64,000 nt of DNA, taken from contig NZ_AP018288.1 in NCBI RefSeq assembly GCF_002368335.1, positions 8,000,356 to 8,064,355 of the forward strand, given 5' to 3'. This document shows positions 28,196-36,823 of this stretch, piece by piece; within the stretch, counting starts at the first letter, position 1; each line of letters opens with the position of its first letter. The notes under the pieces were generated by a model. It did no database searches, was not told where the DNA came from, and worked only from the letters and a program-made list of their open reading frames with translations. This DNA is from Nostoc sp. NIES-4103. Lineage in GTDB: Bacteria > Cyanobacteriota > Cyanobacteriia > Cyanobacteriales > Nostocaceae. The position numbers and the translations under genes are program-made.

Positions 28196-29449
28196 ATGAA
28201 GTTAAAATTCTCCAAATCTGCAATTGCTGTGATTATTGTTAGTACAGGGTTTTTCGGAACAACCTATGTTACAACATCTGCCACAAAACCTGTACAACTT
28301 ACACAACAAGCTACTCAACTGCGAACTCAAGGCCCAAAGGGCTTAGAAAAGTTTATCAGCACTTACGCTAAAGAACTTAATAATCCTTCACCCGAAATGC
28401 GTCAAGCTTTAGACGCACTTTGCCAACAAAAGGATTGTCACGCCTCTAAACTTTACTGGTACACTGACTTAGAACAGGCAAAAACCGCAGCTAAAGCTAG
28501 TGGTAAACCTATTCTTTCACTCCGTTTACTGGGAAGACTTAACGAAGATTTAAGTTGCGCTAACAGCCGTTTTTTCCGCATCGCTTTATATCCTAATGCA
28601 GAAATATCTCAATACCTGCGACAAAACTATATTTTACACTGGCAATCTGTACGTTCAGCACCGAAAGTAACTATAGATTTTGGGGATGGGCGCAAGTTAG
28701 AACGCACAATTACAGGCAATAGTATTCACTATATTTTAGATAGTTCTGGTCGTCCTGTTGATGCAATTCCAGGTTTATATAGTCCGTCTGCTTTTCTGCG
28801 TCAGTTAATTGATGGCGAAAAAGCAGTGAAAGAATCTATTAAATACCAAGGTACAGCACGAGAACAATTTTTACGTGAGTATCACCGTCAGCGTTTAATA
28901 GCTATTCAACGTCAATGGAATGAGGATTTAACAAAATTGGGAATCGCCACACCGCCACGTTTACTAGAAACGCCTCCTGATACTGATAATTCACCCAACG
29001 CCTCTACTGCGGGAACTATTGCTGTGACTAAAATGGCTACAGAAGCACCCATGTTGAGGAATTTATCTTCTACCAATTTAAATGCAATTACTGATGAAGC
29101 AACATGGCGGCGTATCGCTCAACTATATAGAAATGATGTCAAGTTAGATAAAAATAGCATTGCCTTAATTGATTCTAAACGTTACCAAAAAAGAAATGCT
29201 GAAAGTTTGCAACGTGTGGTGAGCAATTTTGAAGCAGCAATGGCTGTGGATACTGTAAGAAATGAATATATGTTACATGGGCAAATTCATCAATGGTTTA
29301 TAGAAAATAATCAGACAAGTAATGTTAATTCCTTGAATGAAAAAGTCTATGCACAATTATTTTTAACTCCTAATTCTGATCCTTGGTTGGGATTGATGAG
29401 TAATGACAGTTATAGTGCAATTGATAATGATGGAGTGAGTAAAAGGTAG
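28196..29449 (+). CDS. Secreted protein with thioredoxin-like segment, function unknown
   Basis: This protein has about 417 residues from ATG 28196. An in-frame ATG at 28184 would add four residues; the later start gives a cleaner signal peptide (MKLKFSKSAIAVIIVSTGFFG, cleavage near TSATKP). The segment YTDLEQAKTAAKASGKPILSLRLLGRL...YPNAEISQYLRQNYILHW looks like a thioredoxin-like fold of the DUF255/thiol-disulfide type. The usual CxxC is absent: only separated Cys occur (LCQQKDCHAS, LSCANS). A second helical part (about 290-410) is unassigned. I do not recognise the family. Confidence 0.72.
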   Translation: MKLKFSKSAIAVIIVSTGFFGTTYVTTSATKPVQLTQQATQLRTQGPKGLEKFISTYAKELNNPSPEMRQALDALCQQKDCHASKLYWYTDLEQAKTAAKASGKPILSLRLLGRLNEDLSCANSRFFRIALYPNAEISQYLRQNYILHWQSVRSAPKVTIDFGDGRKLERTITGNSIHYILDSSGRPVDAIPGLYSPSAFLRQLIDGEKAVKESIKYQGTAREQFLREYHRQRLIAIQRQWNEDLTKLGIATPPRLLETPPDTDNSPNASTAGTIAVTKMATEAPMLRNLSSTNLNAITDEATWRRIAQLYRNDVKLDKNSIALIDSKRYQKRNAESLQRVVSNFEAAMAVDTVRNEYMLHGQIHQWFIENNQTSNVNSLNEKVYAQLFLTPNSDPWLGLMSNDSYSAIDNDGVSKR

Positions 29450-29496
29450 ATTTTGCTCAACCAAAGACATTGTGCTAAATTAGTCCGCTCATGTTA

Positions 29497-29632
29497 TCGG
29501 TGTGACACAACTAAAATGATGCAATGAATTTTCTTGTGGGGCAGGCTGTCCAGCCTGTCAATAAAGGACGGGCGAGACGCCCATCCCACAAGAGTTTTAT
29601 CATGTACTATTTTAGTCTTGTCACGCTACTAG
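29497..29632. mobile_element. MITE-like element, family A copy 2
   Basis: The ends are GTGTGACACAACTAAAATGA and, inverted, AGTAGCGTGACAAGACTAAA. The interior hairpin uses CTTGTGGGGCAGGC and CCCATCCCACAAG, the same words as copy 1 but in a different arrangement. It ends 14 bp before the stop codon of the 72-residue gene. Confidence 0.7.
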
Positions 29633-29645
29633 CTAAATATTCTGT

Positions 29646-29864
29646 TTACTCTTTGGTGAAACCAATCATTTCATCGGTTGGTTCATCCAGCATTTCTGGT
29701 ACTAAAGCGGGGTTACTCCTACGTTCTTCTGGCGATTGTTGCCGGATGGCATCATCAATTTTGGGAGGATGTTTAATCATGTCAAGTACCTCTGGACTTA
29801 ATTGTGATGCATCGCTTTCTGGATTTTCCTTTTCGGCTTGACTAGGAACTGTTTCGTGATTCAT
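29646..29864 (-). CDS. Small acidic hypothetical protein (72 aa)
   Basis: The predicted peptide (MNHETVPSQAEKENPESDAS...EMIGFTKE) is hydrophilic, rich in Glu, Pro and Ser, and looks disordered. It has no Cys and no membrane segment. A ribosome-site-like AAGAGATAA lies upstream of the ATG at 29864. Codon choice is more like a gene than the overlapping plus-strand frame, which runs through the family A element. I do not recognise the family. Confidence 0.55.
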   Translation of the reverse strand: MNHETVPSQAEKENPESDASQLSPEVLDMIKHPPKIDDAIRQQSPEERRSNPALVPEMLDEPTDEMIGFTKE

Positions 29865-30189
29865 AAATATTATCTCTTAGTTCTAGGCCAAGCTTAAAAG
29901 ATACTGTTGTTAAGTACACACTATCTTGGGACTTAAGAAACCATTTATCAAGTAAATCTTAAGATAGGGTGCGTTATAGCTTTGCTATCACCCACTATGT
30001 AAATAGTGGGTGATAGCACTTTCATGATGTTTTTTGTAACAACCTTCACGAGTCAGTATGCAACTTCCAAGCATAATAGCTGAATCCGCTTGAGACTAAA
30101 GATGATTCATGCAGGACAAATTGGCTTTAACATAAAAAACGTGAATATTCAGTATCATAAGTTTCACTAGATAAAATAGGAAAACAGCT
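29865..30189. other. Divergent intergenic region with a perfect 15-bp hairpin
   Basis: Between the small acidic gene and the ClC gene. It contains the hairpin at 29984-30017. No gene was seen. Confidence 0.5.
29984..30017. other. Perfect 15-bp stem with GTAA loop
   Basis: GCTATCACCCACTAT is followed by GTAA and the exact reverse complement ATAGTGGGTGATAGC. There is no T run on either side, so it is not a standard terminator. Confidence 0.7.
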
Positions 30190-31494
30190 GTGTTCTCAAA
30201 TAAGCCCCCCACTAACAATCAAACTCAACGTTGGAAATTTTTGCAACTTTTTGGATTGGTAAAGCGTAATCCTGTGATGCTTTCCAAATGGGTGTTGCGT
30301 TGGGCAATTGTGGGGGCCGTAAGTGGTCTATTTGCTGGGCTTTACTGGAATGTTCTAGAACTGATCACTCACCAATTGCAAAGATATGAGGGTCTGAGTT
30401 TGCTGATAGTAATGCCGCTAGCCGGTTTAATTATTGGCTTGGTAATTCATTTTCTGGGAAATCCTGGCGAAATTGCCGTAATTGTAGATAATATCCATTT
30501 TCGTGGTGGACGCTTAGATGCTCGCAAAAATCCCTCAATGCTTTTGGCTTCGCTAGTTAGCATCTCAGCAGGTGGTAGTGCTGGCCCAGAAGCCCCATTA
30601 GTACAGGTTACAGGCTCTTTTGGGACTTGGGTTGGCGATCGCTTAAAACTTCAAGGAGAAGACTTTAGATCCATGAGTCTGGCGGCCATGGCTGCTGGCT
30701 TTACTGCCTTATTTGGCGCACCCCTTGGTGGTGCGATGTTCGCTTTGGAGATTTTGCACCATCAGCATATTGTGGAATATTACGAAGCCTTGATGCCAGC
30801 CATTGTTGCCAGTTGTGCTAGTTATCTAGTATTTACATTCATTACTCACTTGGGAATTGCACCAACTTGGCATTTCCCCCAGTATCGCTTAGAGAACATC
30901 GATGATTTTGCTGTTGCCATCCTGTTTGGCATCATCGGGGCGGTGGCGGGATGGATTTTTATGAGTATTTTTCGGGCTTGTCATCACCTCTTCGCCCGTA
31001 TTCCTGGCCCCATTTATTTACACACCACAATAGCAGGACTAGGACTTGGCAGTTTGGCAGCTTTTTTGCCGCTTACCCGTTATTTTGGACATGAAGAGTT
31101 AGAAGTAGTTCTGACGACTAACTTTTCTGCTGTTTTTCTCTTAGTTCTAGCCTTTGGTAAAATGGTTGCCATCAGTATGACAGTCACAGGTGGCTGGCGT
31201 GGTGGATTTATTATCCCTCTGTTTTTCACTGGTGCTTGTATCGGCAAGGCAGTAGCCATATTAATTCCCGGACTCAATCCTGCCCTAGCCATGATCTGTA
31301 CAATGGCGGCTATCAATGCAGCTGTGACACGCACACCCATAAGTACGACTTTGCTATTATCAAAACTGACTAACTTCAGTCCTTTCACACCAATTCTATT
31401 TGCTAGTTTGATGGGATTTTTTCTGGCTCCCAAAGTTCCCTTAATTGCATCTCAACTCAAGTTACAAGAATCTTTTGAGGAAATTAAAAATTAA
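30190..31494 (+). CDS. ClC-family chloride channel/transporter
   Basis: This 434-residue protein has about ten hydrophobic segments and the ClC selectivity motifs: GGSAGPEAPLVQVTGSFG (the GxExP gating loop, Glu retained), GFTALFGAPLGGAMFALEIL, and GGWRGGFIIPLFFTGACIGKA for the third motif. No C-terminal CBS domains are present. Members are either Cl-/H+ antiporters or channels; the antiporter proton-Glu position cannot be judged by eye. The start is GTG 30190, upstream of WKFLQLFGLVKRNP. Confidence 0.9.
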   Translation: MFSNKPPTNNQTQRWKFLQLFGLVKRNPVMLSKWVLRWAIVGAVSGLFAGLYWNVLELITHQLQRYEGLSLLIVMPLAGLIIGLVIHFLGNPGEIAVIVDNIHFRGGRLDARKNPSMLLASLVSISAGGSAGPEAPLVQVTGSFGTWVGDRLKLQGEDFRSMSLAAMAAGFTALFGAPLGGAMFALEILHHQHIVEYYEALMPAIVASCASYLVFTFITHLGIAPTWHFPQYRLENIDDFAVAILFGIIGAVAGWIFMSIFRACHHLFARIPGPIYLHTTIAGLGLGSLAAFLPLTRYFGHEELEVVLTTNFSAVFLLVLAFGKMVAISMTVTGGWRGGFIIPLFFTGACIGKAVAILIPGLNPALAMICTMAAINAAVTRTPISTTLLLSKLTNFSPFTPILFASLMGFFLAPKVPLIASQLKLQESFEEIKN

Positions 31495-31508
31495 AAATTA
31501 AAAATTAT

Positions 31509-31648
31509 AGGACTTACGCAATTGTCATATTTTTTTCTTTGTGGGTTGTACTAGGTCAATAGCCAATAGTCTAAAAATTCAGCTTTTTTACCCGGTACTC
31601 TTGACTCTTGACTGCCATTGCAGAAAATATGTGTGCCAGTTGCGTAAT
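31509..31648. mobile_element. MITE-like element, family E copy 1
   Basis: The left end is AGGACTTACGCAATTGTCAT. The right end, inverted, is ATTACGCAACTGGCACAC. A second copy with the same ends lies at 40204-40288. The right end overlaps the first bases of element D2. Confidence 0.6.
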
Positions 31649-31785
31649 ACCATTTCTTTGTGAGGCTGCGCCAAACCCTTTTAACTTCTTCTTTCTTTCT
31701 TTGTGTCCTTTGCGGACTTTGCGGTTCGTTCTTCTTTATTGTACTTAAAATAAGGTTTAGCGCATCTTCATACAGAATTGGTATA
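31645..31785. mobile_element. MITE-like element, family D copy 2
   Basis: The ends are TAATACCATTTCTT and AGAATTGGTATAA. The interior carries TTTGCGGACTTTGCGGTTCG and then GCATCTTCATACAGAATTGG, also found in copy 3 at 41034. Confidence 0.6.
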
Positions 31786-32129
31786 AATCCTGAATTAAAA
31801 ACTCACATTTTTGATTCCCAATACGAGTTGAAATTCCACAATTTTGATTAATTATTCTGCCAAAATATTTGCACACAGATATGTAATTCAAATTTGAATT
31901 ATGATGGCGATATACGAAGTAATTCCAAGCTTGTGCAATCAATCTTTCACAATCCCAAATTTTCCACCCAAAATCCCAAATTGACTAAGTTAGCTCTCTC
32001 GGCAGAAGCAGAGTAAATTGTGTTAAAATTGTACCAAAATATGGCAATTATTCAAAAAAAATTTGACATAATTTTGCGCTTTGTCAACTGTAAGGGCTAC
32101 AATCTACATTTTTTGGAGTTTTTTAGATT

Positions 32130-34712
32130 ATGACAACCTCACAGGAGAGGATTATCCCAACAGATCTGCGGAACGAAATGTCCCGGTCTTATCTAGAATA
32201 CGCCATGAGTGTAATAGTGGGGCGGGCGCTGCCAGATGCCAGGGATGGTCTTAAACCTGTGCATCGTCGCATCCTCTACGCCATGCACGAGTTGGGACTA
32301 ACTCACGATCGCCCCTTTCGGAAATGTGCCCGTGTAGTCGGGGAAGTGCTAGGTAAATATCACCCCCACGGCGACACAGCAGTGTATGATGCTTTGGTGC
32401 GGATGGCACAGGATTTTTCCATGCGATCGCCCTTAATTAACGGGCATGGTAACTTTGGTTCGGTAGACAACGACCCCCCAGCGGCAATGCGATACACAGA
32501 ATGCCGCTTGCAAGCTTTAACCAGTGCCGCCCTACTGCAAGACATCGAATCGGAGACCGTAGACTTTGCAGATAACTTCGACGGTTCCCAACAAGAACCA
32601 ACAGTTTTACCATCACGCATACCCCAACTGCTGCTGAATGGTTCTTCTGGTATTGCCGTGGGGATGGCTACCAACATCCCTCCCCACAACTTAGGCGAAT
32701 TGATCGATGGCTTAGTGGCATTAATTCACAATCCCGAAATCACCGACTTGCAGTTAATGCAGTATGTCCACGGCCCAGACTTCCCCACAGGGGCGCAAAT
32801 TCTCGGAACAGCTGCCATTAAAGAAGCCTACACCACAGGGCGCGGTTCCATCACCATGCGCGGCGTGGCTAGCATCGAAACCATTGAACAGCGGGGACGA
32901 CCGGAAAGAGAAGCAATCATCATCACCGAATTACCTTATCAAACCAACAAAGCAGCACTAATTGAAAAAATTGCCGAGTTGGTGAATGATAAACGTATCG
33001 AGGGAATCGCAGATATCCGTGACGAAAGCGATCGCGACGGGATGCGAATCGTCATCGAACTCAAGCGCGATGCCTATCCCCGCGTAGTCTTAAACAACCT
33101 CTACAAGCAAACGCCACTCCAAGCCAACTTTGGTGCCAACATGCTGGCGTTGGTGAATGGCGAACCCCAAATCCTCACCCTCAAGCAATTCTTAGAAGTC
33201 TTCCTCGATTTCCGCATCGAATCCATTACCAGACGCACCCGCTACGAACTGCGAAAAGCCGAAGAACGCGACCATATCTTACAAGGTTTATTAATTGCTC
33301 TAGCACATTTAGATGCAATTATTAACTTAATTCGTCATGCTCCCGATGCACCCACAGCCAAAGGTGAATTAATCACAACTTACGGACTTTCGGAAGTGCA
33401 AGCCGACGCGATTTTACAAATGCAACTGCGACGCTTGACAGCCTTAGAAGCAGACAAAATCCGACAAGAACACGAAGCTTTGCAAGCTCAAATAGCTGAT
33501 TTGCAAGATATTTTGGCACGGCGCGAAAGAATACTAGAAATCATTGAAACCGAAATCAGCCAAATCAAAACCAGCTTCGCCACACCCCGCCGCACAGTCA
33601 TCACCCACGCCGAAGGGGAAATCGATGAACGCGACTTGATTGCCAATGAAAAAGCAATCATTCTGCTCACAGAGCAAGGTTACATCAAAAGAATGCCAGT
33701 CAACACCTTTGAAGCCCAAAGCCGTGCCACCAGAGGCAAAGCCGCAGCCAAAGTCAAAGATGATGACACCGTAGAGCATTTCTTAACTTGCTGCGACCAC
33801 GATAGCGTTTTATTCTTTAGCGATCGCGGCGTCGTCTACTGCCTAAAAGCTTATCAAATTCCCGTGGGTTCCCGTACCAGTCGCGGCACACCCATCGTGC
33901 AAATGTTGCCCATTCCCAAAGAAGAAAAAATCACCTCAATTGTACCCGTTGACGAGTTTAGGGACGACGTATATCTAGTGATGCTGACTAAAGGCGGCAA
34001 CATCAAGAAAACCGAATTGTCAGCTTTTAGTAACATTAGAGCCAACGGCTTAATAGCCATTTCCCTAGAAGAAGGCGACCAACTGCGTTGGGTGCGACGT
34101 GCCAGAGTCGAGGACAGCATAATAATTGGTTCTCGTCAAGGCATGGCAATTCACTTTCGCTGTACCCACGAACAACTACGCCCCTTGGGTAGGGCAACTC
34201 GTGGGGTCAAAGCCATGAAGCTGAAAAAGAATGATGAATTGGTGGGGATGGATATTCTACCCGCAGCCATTCTCGACACTCTGCCCACAGATGTAGCTGA
34301 AGCCGAAGATGTGGAAACAGAAGAAATCGAAACCAACGAAGAAGTTACAGAAGTCGCAGGAAACGGTCATGTCGGCCCTTGGGTATTAGTAATAACCATC
34401 GGCGGCTATGGCAAACGCGTACCAGTTGCCCAATTCCGACTGCAAAATCGAGCCGGACAAGGTTTAATGGCAACCAAATTCAAGAACCGCAAAACCAAAG
34501 ACCAATTAGCAACCCTAGGCATTGTCAACAGCGACGACGAAATCATGATGGTGACAAATCGCGGTATCATCATCCGGCAAGCCGTCAACGCCATTTCAGT
34601 ACAATCGCGATCGGCAACTGGTGTGAGAGTGCAACGACTCGACGAAGATGATGCAATCACAGGCGTAGCAATAGTTCCTTCCGATGCAGGCGATGCAGAA
34701 GAAGCTGAGTAA
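32130..34712 (+). CDS. gyrA: DNA gyrase subunit A
   Basis: This 860-residue protein is the breakage-reunion subunit of DNA gyrase. It has the N-terminal RIIPTDLRNEMSRSYLEYAMSVIVGRALPDARDGLKPVHRRILYAM, the quinolone region KYHPHGDTAVYDALVRM with Thr at position 83, and the catalytic Tyr122 in AAMRYTECRL. The GyrA box is present as QSRATRGKAA. The C-terminal beta-pinwheel carries six repeats, and the tail is acidic (AEDVETEEIETNEE, then DAGDAEEAE). The stop overlaps the lnt start by 29 bp, an unusual coupling. Confidence 0.97.
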   Translation: MTTSQERIIPTDLRNEMSRSYLEYAMSVIVGRALPDARDGLKPVHRRILYAMHELGLTHDRPFRKCARVVGEVLGKYHPHGDTAVYDALVRMAQDFSMRSPLINGHGNFGSVDNDPPAAMRYTECRLQALTSAALLQDIESETVDFADNFDGSQQEPTVLPSRIPQLLLNGSSGIAVGMATNIPPHNLGELIDGLVALIHNPEITDLQLMQYVHGPDFPTGAQILGTAAIKEAYTTGRGSITMRGVASIETIEQRGRPEREAIIITELPYQTNKAALIEKIAELVNDKRIEGIADIRDESDRDGMRIVIELKRDAYPRVVLNNLYKQTPLQANFGANMLALVNGEPQILTLKQFLEVFLDFRIESITRRTRYELRKAEERDHILQGLLIALAHLDAIINLIRHAPDAPTAKGELITTYGLSEVQADAILQMQLRRLTALEADKIRQEHEALQAQIADLQDILARRERILEIIETEISQIKTSFATPRRTVITHAEGEIDERDLIANEKAIILLTEQGYIKRMPVNTFEAQSRATRGKAAAKVKDDDTVEHFLTCCDHDSVLFFSDRGVVYCLKAYQIPVGSRTSRGTPIVQMLPIPKEEKITSIVPVDEFRDDVYLVMLTKGGNIKKTELSAFSNIRANGLIAISLEEGDQLRWVRRARVEDSIIIGSRQGMAIHFRCTHEQLRPLGRATRGVKAMKLKKNDELVGMDILPAAILDTLPTDVAEAEDVETEEIETNEEVTEVAGNGHVGPWVLVITIGGYGKRVPVAQFRLQNRAGQGLMATKFKNRKTKDQLATLGIVNSDDEIMMVTNRGIIIRQAVNAISVQSRSATGVRVQRLDEDDAITGVAIVPSDAGDAEEAE

Positions 34713-36366
34713 AAAGCAGGGAGAAGGTTTATCCTTACTCCCTTACTTAATTGCCTTAAGTAGCGGAGTTCTGATGGGGCTAACCGTAGCCCCTGTGGAC
34801 GCATGGTTCCTAGCCTGGATTGCCCTAGCACCCCTATGGGTGCTAGTTATCACTTCAGCCAAACGTAAAAACCAATCCCCCCCAGCCTCCCCAGCCCCCC
34901 CTGCTCCCCCTGCTCTCTTCTGGGGTATCGGTTATCACGGAATCGCCCTATTTTGGATTACCGGCATTCATCCCATGGATTGGTTGGGCGTTCCTTGGTG
35001 GCCGAGTTTGGCAATCACCCTGTTTTGTTGGTCATTCATCAGCCTTTACGGAGGGTTATTCGTCGCCATTTGGGCGGCAGTGATGGCTCGTGTAGCCAAG
35101 CAAAAACCGTGGCTACGTATCTTAATAGGCACATCAATTTGGTGTGGCTTAGAAGCACTTTGGAGCGCAGGCCCCTTGTGGTGGAGTTCCCTAGCATACA
35201 CCCAAAGCCCACACAACCTGATTATTTTACACCTCGGTCAACTCTCCGGCACAACTACTATTACAGCAGCCATAGTCGCCATCAACGGCTTAATAGCCGA
35301 AGCATGGATAACTCACAAAGAAAGGAAAATTTCCTCTGCGTCACGGACACTTTCCTCAACGGGGGGGAACCCCCGCACGGAAGTGTCCTCCTCTGCGCCT
35401 CTGCGGTTCGTAAATCCATATTTAGCGATCGCCACAACACTACTAATCACCCTACACCTAATTGGCTTGGCTTTATACTCCCAACCCATCGCCCAACCAC
35501 CAACAGCAGCATTAAAAATAGGAGTAATTCAAGGTAACATCCCCAACAAAATTAAACTAACTCCCGAAGGTTTACGTCGTGCAATTACAGGTTACACCGA
35601 CGGCTATTTAACTTTAGTAAATCAAGGTGTAGATGGAGTTCTCACCCCAGAAGGAGCAATGCCTTTTTTCCAACGTGACTTAGCAGCAACTCCCCTAGTC
35701 AAAGCAGTCAAAGAAAAAGGCGTAGTCGCTTGGGTTGGTGCTTTTGGAGAACGAGGACGCAGCTATACAAATAGCTTATTTACCGTCATTGGTAGCGGTG
35801 AAATTACCAGCCGTTACGATAAATCCAAATTAGTACCACTTGGGGAATATATTCCCTTTGAAAGTATTTTAGGTGGTATAATTAGCCGTTTATCACCACT
35901 GGATGAACATCAAGTACCAGGTTCAGCAAATCAAATTTTTGACACACCTTTTGGACGGGCGATCGTTGGTATTTGTTACGAATCAGCTTTTCCTGAACAA
36001 TTCCGTCGTCAAGCTGCGGCGGGTGGGCAATTTATTCTCAGTTCCTCTAACGATGCTCATTACAGTGCATCTATGCCATTCCAGCATCATGCACAGGATA
36101 TCATGCGGGCAATTGAAACTGATAGATGGGCAGCGCGGGCGACTAACACAGGATATTCAGCTTTTGTAGATCCTCACGGCAGAACCTTGTGGATATCTCG
36201 ATATAATACTTACGAAACCCACGCCGAAACTATTTATCGTCGGCAAACACAGACTTTTTACGTGCGTTGGGGTGACTGGTTAACACCTCTATTGTTAGGG
36301 TTAGGTGCTTTAGCATGGGGATTTAATATCTTCTGGCAGAATGATGGCAATACCAATTTGAAGTAA
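34684..36366 (+). CDS. lnt: Apolipoprotein N-acyltransferase
   Basis: This 560-residue integral membrane protein has N-terminal helices and a C-terminal nitrilase-like domain. The catalytic triad is visible: Glu in LTPEGAMPFF (about 322), Lys in SRYDKSKLVPLGEYIPF (about 380), and Cys in VGICYESAFPEQFRRQ (about 431). It acylates the N-terminal Cys of lipoproteins in the periplasm. The ATG at 34684 lies inside the gyrA end; an ATG at 34693 is also possible. Two linkers are repeat-derived: residues about 65-79 (PPASPAPPAPPA) and about 216-243 (ERKISSASRTLSS...SSAPLRFV). Confidence 0.92.
   Translation: MQAMQKKLSKKQGEGLSLLPYLIALSSGVLMGLTVAPVDAWFLAWIALAPLWVLVITSAKRKNQSPPASPAPPAPPALFWGIGYHGIALFWITGIHPMDWLGVPWWPSLAITLFCWSFISLYGGLFVAIWAAVMARVAKQKPWLRILIGTSIWCGLEALWSAGPLWWSSLAYTQSPHNLIILHLGQLSGTTTITAAIVAINGLIAEAWITHKERKISSASRTLSSTGGNPRTEVSSSAPLRFVNPYLAIATTLLITLHLIGLALYSQPIAQPPTAALKIGVIQGNIPNKIKLTPEGLRRAITGYTDGYLTLVNQGVDGVLTPEGAMPFFQRDLAATPLVKAVKEKGVVAWVGAFGERGRSYTNSLFTVIGSGEITSRYDKSKLVPLGEYIPFESILGGIISRLSPLDEHQVPGSANQIFDTPFGRAIVGICYESAFPEQFRRQAAAGGQFILSSSNDAHYSASMPFQHHAQDIMRAIETDRWAARATNTGYSAFVDPHGRTLWISRYNTYETHAETIYRRQTQTFYVRWGDWLTPLLLGLGALAWGFNIFWQNDGNTNLK
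34877..34920. repeat. C-rich tandem repeat in frame in lnt
   Basis: CCCCCCAGCCTCCCCAGCCC followed by CTGCTCCC units, the same as intergenic repeats elsewhere. It encodes a Pro/Ala linker between the first helices. Confidence 0.7.
35328..35412. repeat. Hairpin repeat in frame in lnt
   Basis: The core is a nested inverted repeat: GGACACTTTCC with GGAAGTGTCC outside, and GGGGG-AA-CCCCC inside. It is flanked by CCTCTGCG on both sides and ends CTCTGCGCCTCTGCGGTTCG, a word also present intergenically at 48178-48200 and, in variant form, in D2 and D3. Confidence 0.75.
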
Positions 36367-36408
36367 TTAAAATTTAATCCATCACGTCTCTATAGGAGGG
36401 ATGGTAGT

Positions 36409-36744
36409 ATGGAAAACTTCGAGCAACGCAGGCTTTTATCTGCCCTGAGTCATGGAGCAATATTTTTTAGTTCTACCATAGTCTCCATTGGCATACCCAT
36501 TGCAATTTTTTTAATCAACGAAGACCCTGTTGTTAAAGAAAATGCCAGAGAATCTCTGAATTTCCATATTAACCTTTACATTTATGCGGTTATTTTTGGA
36601 TTACTAGTTTTTGTGGGAATTGGTATTGTGTTGTTGATTGTGTTGTGGGTGGTTAGTCTGATTATGCCAATTATTGCCATAATTAGGGTTTTGAAGGAAC
36701 CGAATGTACCCTACCGCTACCCCTTGATTTTTCGTTTTTTTTAG
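36409..36744 (+). CDS. DUF4870 domain membrane protein
   Basis: This 111-residue protein fits the DUF4870/Tic20-like pattern: an N-terminal QRRLLSALSHGAIFF, a helix, then DPVVKENARESLNFHINLYIYAVIFG, a further helix pair and a final VPYRYPLIFRFF. Three or four membrane helices are visible. The function is unknown. It is preceded by GGAGGGATGGTAGTATGG, where GGAGG is a strong ribosome site. Confidence 0.85.
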   Translation: MENFEQRRLLSALSHGAIFFSSTIVSIGIPIAIFLINEDPVVKENARESLNFHINLYIYAVIFGLLVFVGIGIVLLIVLWVVSLIMPIIAIIRVLKEPNVPYRYPLIFRFF

Positions 36745-36823
36745 TCATAACAAGGCGATGTTTGAGTCTACGCACTCAGGTAAATCAAACAGCGATCGCC
36801 TAACATGGCAAGAGATCATGCCA

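Larger units (their letters stand above)
31495..32129. other. 635-bp region upstream of gyrA with two abutting MITE-like elements
   Basis: It contains an ATTAAAA tandem stretch (31486-31507), element E1 (31509-31648) and element D2 (31645-31785). The last 150 bp are AT-rich and should hold the gyrA promoter. TTGGAG about 15 bases before the gyrA ATG may be its ribosome site. Confidence 0.6.

Noticed and set aside
29524..29841. Plus-strand frame overlapping the small acidic gene
   Set aside because: Its first third translates the family A hairpin; the minus-strand reading has a better start signal and composition.
33534..33779. Long antisense frames inside gyrA and other large genes
   Set aside because: They are shadows of well-conserved genes on the other strand.
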